From Paraspadella gotoi (lineage: Eukaryota > Chaetognatha), in NCBI GenBank assembly GCA_051294375.1, contig CM119265.1, positions 20,491,129-20,555,128 of the forward strand: DNA of 64,000 nt. Reading direction: 5' to 3'. Within the stretch, counting starts at the first letter, position 1. Every line of letters begins with the position of its first letter. Positions 58,891 to 64,000 of this stretch are shown one piece after another. The translations under genes were made by a program, and so were the position numbers. Below the pieces are notes generated by a model. That model saw only the letters and a program-made list of their open reading frames with translations. It had not been told where the DNA came from and ran no database searches.

Positions 58891-60500
58891 GGTAAACGAC
58901 CTTGAAAAAGAGAGTGAAGAGAGAGAGGATCCATTCTCACATTTTTTCGTCACGACGGTGATAATGTTACTCCTTCGAGTCCAACTTGACTTTTTTCCTT
59001 TTCTGTTTCGACAAAAAGAAAAAAAAAAAAGAAACACGACAAAAAAAAACCGTTTTAATTTTTTTTGGGTTCCAAATCCCCGAAATTACACGCCAGGCTA
59101 GAAGGATTCTAGACGCTTAAACTGACATTACATCAGTAACGAGTACCATGTTCACTGAGACCCATTGCGAAACACCAAAAGACTAGTCCCTTTCACAGAA
59201 TTTTTCCAAACAACTTGAAATCAAATCCATTAACCGAATTCTCTCGGGGACATAAATCGACGGTTAGAATCATAAATAATAAAATTGGGTGATTTACAAT
59301 CACACGAGTCGATCTTCTCGTTTTTCCAGATTCACTGTTGTTCTCTCACGATTTCACCGAATCCGTCACGCGAAGGCCAGAGTCAAACGGGACTCGTCAA
59401 AGAGTCGCAAAAGTCGAAATGTGTAACCGAGAATTTACAGACTGCGAAGTCAATGAGATAAAAATAACGTCAACTCGCCCCTCGACCAATCACCTTCCAT
59501 TTATTGAGAATCTCCTCGTCGGGGCCAGGTTTGTGACATTTTGAAGGTGTCACTTGGATGGTGGACTAAAGAGCTCTTTCTCTTGGCACTTGGATGCCAG
59601 TTGACTCGTCGTTGTCATCATCATCGTCGTCGTCGTCCTTTTTCCTCTTTCGCCGCCAAAATTCAAACGCATGCATTTTTGTTTTCGTTTCACCTCCTGA
59701 ATCCCATCTCCGCTACTTATCCCTCTCCCCCCCACTGCCTCCCCTCCCTCGAACGAGGTCCTTGCCCCCCCCTGTCTTCACACATCATCTTTAATCAACG
59801 GTTTCCGTTTTGTCCGACCCGCTGCCAGTCAAATCATTGCCAGAGCAAGAGTCGCTATGAGTCGTGTCGTCCGCTCTGCCCCTTAAGATTGAACGAACGA
59901 TCTTCGTGCTTTGCACAAATGCACATTTCAGATTGCAGTACCCATAGGTCCAATAATCGGACGATGCCTCTTTTTCCACCCATTTCATTGTCCATTTCAA
60001 TTATTTGATGGTTTCAGCTCAGCAATGAACCCTACCTACTCCTTTGGACGGAATGTTTCATCATTTTGTCATCGTGCTTTCGGGAACATGAATTGCATAG
60101 CCTTTCTTTGAGACACGCAACTTGCGGTTTGCTCGAATGCTCGCCCTCTCGATTGACCACGGTTTCGTCTTCCCCATATTCTGGTCCGCCTCATAAATTT
60201 CTTATATCCAAATTTCAGTCTTTTCTTGCCTGCTTTGTTTCATTGAAGCTAATAGCTCTCTCGAAATCGTACATTCAGTCCTTTTGTAATATTTCTATCC
60301 AATGCGCCTCTCTCTTTGGTAAAAAAAAAAACATTTCAGAATTCAAAATCTTGTTGACTGACTCTTTTCCAGAATAAAAATTGCCGCGAGCAATTTTACA
60401 CTTTACTTTTTATATATGTAGAATATAGATAATTAGATATACATCCACCTTCTACGATCTACAATTTGAAAACACAAAACAAAAAACAAGACTCTTAATT
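57400..60500. other. Non-coding DNA, no clear exon
   Basis: T- and CT-rich from 57,540 to 57,890. A patch at 57,960-58,060 repeats ACATGCG three times and CATGCGCC twice. The rest is AT-rich. If the Ser/Gln gene continues to the right, much of this would be intron. Short frames such as 59,338-59,544 and 59,541-60,008 on the plus strand lack exon signals. Confidence 0.45.
58825..58886. repeat. (GA)n microsatellite
   Basis: Thirty perfect GA units after GATA. Confidence 0.95.
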
Positions 60501-60689
60501 ACGAAACAGCTCCCTCACTCCCTTGTCTCACCCACCTTTTGAGAAAGCTTCTCCGTATTCGAATGAAAACACGACCTTCCCTCGATCGATAGGTCGGGGG
60601 GGGGGCGGACGGAGGGATAGATTGAGGGAAGGAGAAGATAATTCTCTTTGACCTCTGACACTTTTTTTGATAAAAAAAAATCTTTTTTT

Positions 60690-60890
60690 TTCCTTCCGAC
60701 GAGAGAGTCGGGTTTCGGCGATGACGGGGATCGGTCCATCGCGTTCATGATCATCGCCAGTGGGCGTCACGAGATGCCTGACCGCCGTTCTCGCCGACCG
60801 CTTTTGCTTCCGGCCCCTAACTGACTTCGGTCGTTTTGGCCCATGGGTCTTCGGCCAATGACCTACGCCCTCGCTCCACATACGGGCGCC
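60690..60890. other. GC-rich patch, coding uncertain
   Basis: More GC-rich than its flanks and open in two minus-strand frames. One starts with an ATG at 60,881-60,879 and reads SEGVGHWPKTHGPKRPK, then basic sequence. The other contains MNAMDRSPSSPKPDSL. There is no splice-site pair that decides between them. It could be an exon, a CpG-rich regulatory patch or neither. Confidence 0.2.
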
Positions 60891-60899
60891 TGTTTTCCT

Positions 60900-62070
60900 T
60901 ACCGTGTCGTTCGAGGTTTTACCTTTTTTCTTTCTCGGAAAAAAAAAAGTTCAAAATAATCGATTCGAACTAAACCCGTTTTTTTTTAATATACATTTTA
61001 TCCTTTTCTAACTTGGAAAGCGGTTATTCTCGATTTGCTGCATAACCGAGGAACCGTGTACATTACTTCCTACAGTTTACAGTGTGCTCCCTGTTTTTCC
61101 CTTCTCCTCCTCCTCATCCTCATCTTTTTCTCTCTTCCTCTTCCTCGCATGCGATCCACTCATTTCCTGTCCGCAAATCTTTCGATGACATTTTCCTTTT
61201 TCTTTCTTTTTATTTTCTTTCGGCTCCCTCCTTCGTCATTATTCTTTTCTTTATTATTTGGCCGAAGAATATCCTTCAAAAAATAATCACGGTTCGGAAT
61301 CGATAATTTCGAAAAGGTTGCGCCAGAAAATAGTCAAAGCGCATGAGCGGAGTGGGTTTCGATGCTGAGCGAGAAAGACCTCAAGGAAGGATGTAATCGT
61401 CTATTGTTTATTTACATCCGGGGACATTTAGGATCTACAACTCGGATGCCCTTTCGTTGGCCGGAATTAACATTTTCAAAATCAATCCATTATCCAATAT
61501 ATGAGTAATTTTATTTCAGAAGGAGTTTATATATTTAATTAAATTAAGCTTAAAGGAGCAGATAATGAATGAAAGGTCCATGAACAAGATAAGCCTATAT
61601 GTCAATTGTGACATTTTCTTTAAGAAGGGCGTACGAATGAGAGCTTGTACGTTTGTACTAAAGAGAGCTGCATAGATCGGTAGAGTGACTCTTAAACGCA
61701 TGCGTCACATTATCCAATGCGTCGCCAAAATGAGAGAAAAAGGCGCCCAAATGAGAGGGCCTCTTTGCCTCAGATGTCAAGACTTTTGATGCTAATTTCT
61801 GCGTCGTCTGCTTTCTCCAATTTCTTTGTCCGCTTCTATGCGTTAATCCACCCAATACAGGCTCAATACAGGTTTTTCTCTTCGAGTTAATTCGGCTTAT
61901 TTCTACCTGTTCTCTCTTTTTTTTTTCGGGGGTCTTTTTTGGCAGAGCACTGCTTCCCTTCATCCTCCTCCTCCTCTGCCTCCTTTTTATCCTGCTCCTC
62001 TTCATCATCCAGTCGCATCCTCTTCCTCTTTCTTATACTTTAGCCCGCTCTCTTCCTCATTCTCGGATGA
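60900..62070. other. Non-coding DNA, no gene seen
   Basis: Mixed sequence with T-rich and CT-rich patches (61,090-61,260; 61,910-62,040). A CGCATGCGTCAC word at 61,697-61,708 contains a palindrome (GCATGC) and a TGCGTCA half-site like those bound by basic leucine-zipper factors, without further support. Confidence 0.45.
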
Positions 62071-62079
62071 TGACATGTC

Positions 62080-62383
<304 letters not shown>

Positions 62384-62960
62384 CACCTTGCCATCCTTTT
62401 ATGTCATGACAACTTGACAACCACCATTGATGAACCCAGCTTCGTTAAGGTCAGATACTCTAGAGCACAGGGGGTCAGACAACAAGCCCTGAAGGGTCGA
62501 TCCCGCAGAGACCGCGGTTCTCCATGTTCTTCAAAACCCCTGGGGCAGAGACGAGAAAGGTAGCCTTATAGACAAAGAGAATCGAAAGAAGGAATAATCT
62601 TTAAACAATGAAGGTTTGATTCAACCAACTACGTAATAGTTTTGGACCGCACTTTTACTGAGGCAACGCAATGCAATGAAATTGAATTCAATCATGAGAA
62701 TTGTCACGCAATGTTTTCTCCGTCTTGCCAATGTACCGATGTGCCGATGTACCAAAGGACAAGCCGGTATGTATCCGAAACGTTCGGGGCCATGATGAGA
62801 GTCATAGCCGGCGGAAAGTGAAATGAAGAAAAAAGTAAAAATATCAGATTCTGGGTCTAAACATAAAGGTATCGAATGACATTTGTCATTATGCGCACAA
62901 ATAACAAAAACCGTAAGAGAATTTACGACTGTGAGAAAAGCGTGAGATGAATACGCGACG
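62384..62960. other. Non-coding DNA, no clear exon
   Basis: Single-copy sequence. A short plus-strand frame near 62,400-62,560 follows the CT array but has no acceptor or start that supports it. Confidence 0.4.
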
Positions 62961-62966
62961 CGACCT

Positions 62967-62998
62967 TATAAAGGACTCGCTGACTCTCCGTAGTCACT
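62967..62998 (+). promoter_or_regulatory. Candidate TATA/initiator core promoter
   Basis: TATAAA at 62,967-62,972 is followed by GTAGTCACTCG, whose TCACT initiator puts the start at 62,996, 29 bases from the first T. The spacing is canonical. No downstream promoter element is seen. Any transcript would run off the right edge through CT and GA arrays, and no coding start is recognised within the window. Confidence 0.4.
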
Positions 62999-63208
62999 CG
63001 CTAATTCGTTTCTCGCTGTTTTTTTTTCCCCCAATTTTTAATTTTCCGATTTGTGATAGAGTTTTCTTGAGGACTCGAGGCCCTGAATCGGCATTCGATT
63101 CGAGATTTTTCTCCACTTTAATTTTATGTCGAACAGTAAAAAACGATTTGGTCGACTTTAATTTCGCTGCTTATTTCGGACCCTTGATTCTTTCAGGGCC
63201 TGTATGTT

Positions 63209-63241
63209 TCTCTCTCTCTCTCTCTCTCTCCCATCTCTCTC

Positions 63242-63292
<51 letters not shown>

Positions 63293-63301
63293 CTCTCTCA
63301 T
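63209..63301. repeat. (CT)n arrays
   Basis: CT run with CCATC and GTC interruptions. Confidence 0.9.
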
Positions 63302-63423
63302 CTGCCTCTTCCGTCTCTCCATGACAAAAACGAAGCTCAGAGGGGATGAAAACAAAAAAAATCCCGTGAAAATGTTTTAAAAACTGTTTTTTTAATCCTG
63401 TAAAAAAAGCGAAAAAAAAAGAT

Positions 63424-63426
<3 letters not shown>

Positions 63427-63492
<66 letters not shown>

Positions 63493-63505
63493 AGAGAAGG
63501 AGAGA
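63427..63505. repeat. (GA)n array
   Basis: More than thirty GA units, 130 bases downstream of a CT array, so the two could pair as a long imperfect hairpin. Confidence 0.9.
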
Positions 63506-64000
63506 GAGCAAGAGGATTTCAAGTTTAAACGAGGGGAAAGAGTAAAAAAAAACGAGGAAAAATCGAAAGGCAAATCTGCTCGAGCGTAAATATTTGTTTA
63601 CTCTTCTCAAAACAAAGTCGCTCGTTTCTGGTAAGTTCGTGGATCGAAGGGGGAAACGAGAAGGTAAGTCCGGTCACGGATCCGATGAAAGTTGACGATT
63701 GACACAAATTCTTTAAAAAAAATGTTTGAGAAAGAAAGAAGAAATGAAAATGAGAGGAAGAAACAGAGAGAGAGTTTTTTAAGGAGAAAGAGAAAGAGAG
63801 AAGGAGAGAAAGTTAAGTTAAAAAAAAGTAATGACTTAAGAGCATTAAGTAAAAAAAAAAAGTCTTCGCGCAACGAAGAGGAAATGAGAGGGAACTTCTT
63901 TTTTTCTTTTTTTTTTTCTTTTTTGGCTCAATGTTCTCCCGAAAATGAGTTGGAGTTATTTACGACGCTCACTCTCATTTGCATGTACGAGTTTGGCTCT
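63506..64000. other. A-rich non-coding DNA to the window edge
   Basis: A- and GA-rich with several A homopolymers. I see no exon. Confidence 0.5.

Noticed and set aside
61697-61708. Transcription-factor site in CGCATGCGTCAC
   Set aside because: A single short word without clustering or a nearby promoter is not enough evidence.

Overview
This is a nuclear eukaryotic window, probably from an arthropod and possibly an insect of hymenopteran type. The evidence is the intron-bearing exons, TATA plus TCA-initiator core promoters, very dense (CT)n/(GA)n, (TCG)n and (CTTT)n microsatellites, and short AACCT-type repeats. The taxon is an inference only. There are no operons, rRNA genes, convincing tRNA genes or CRISPR arrays. 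Most of the window is non-coding.

Layout. 1-5,900 is gapped, low-complexity DNA. 5,900-10,450 is microsatellite-rich and carries a 1.3 kb inverted duplication (6,910-8,218 against 9,175-10,424) whose right arm lies exactly between two 25-N gaps. 10,450-23,700 is different in texture, with little microsatellite. It holds a few exon-like open segments, mostly on the minus strand, and fragments that look like old mobile elements. 23,700-26,660 is microsatellite-rich spacer. 26,663-55,335 is the most striking part: one stretch of roughly 12 kb appears in several noisy copies, direct and inverted, separated by 25-N gaps. 55,335-64,000 is single-copy.

The one gene supported well is on the plus strand at the right. 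A 62-codon first coding exon (53,372-53,557) is rich in serine. It joins in phase 0 to a 247-codon exon (55,908-56,648) rich in Gln, Ala, Pro and Ser, and a possible 24-codon exon follows at 57,320-57,391. The product looks like the disordered N-terminus of a nuclear or transcription-regulating protein. No DNA-binding domain lies in the window, so I give no gene name. A TATA/initiator promoter (best copy 43,558-43,589; also near 30,942, 40,195 and 46,882) lies upstream in the same orientation and may drive it.

The main conclusion is about assembly. The repeated blocks differ by scattered one-base indels, equally in coding and non-coding sequence. Their breaks coincide with 25-N gaps, and one copy of the first exon has its frame destroyed. 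This fits unpolished long-read gap filling better than real tandem duplication. I found no convincing undescribed biological system. The most interesting biological leads are the Q/S-rich gene, a hammerhead-ribozyme-like motif near 7,668-7,706, and a segment open on both strands at 14,503-14,795.
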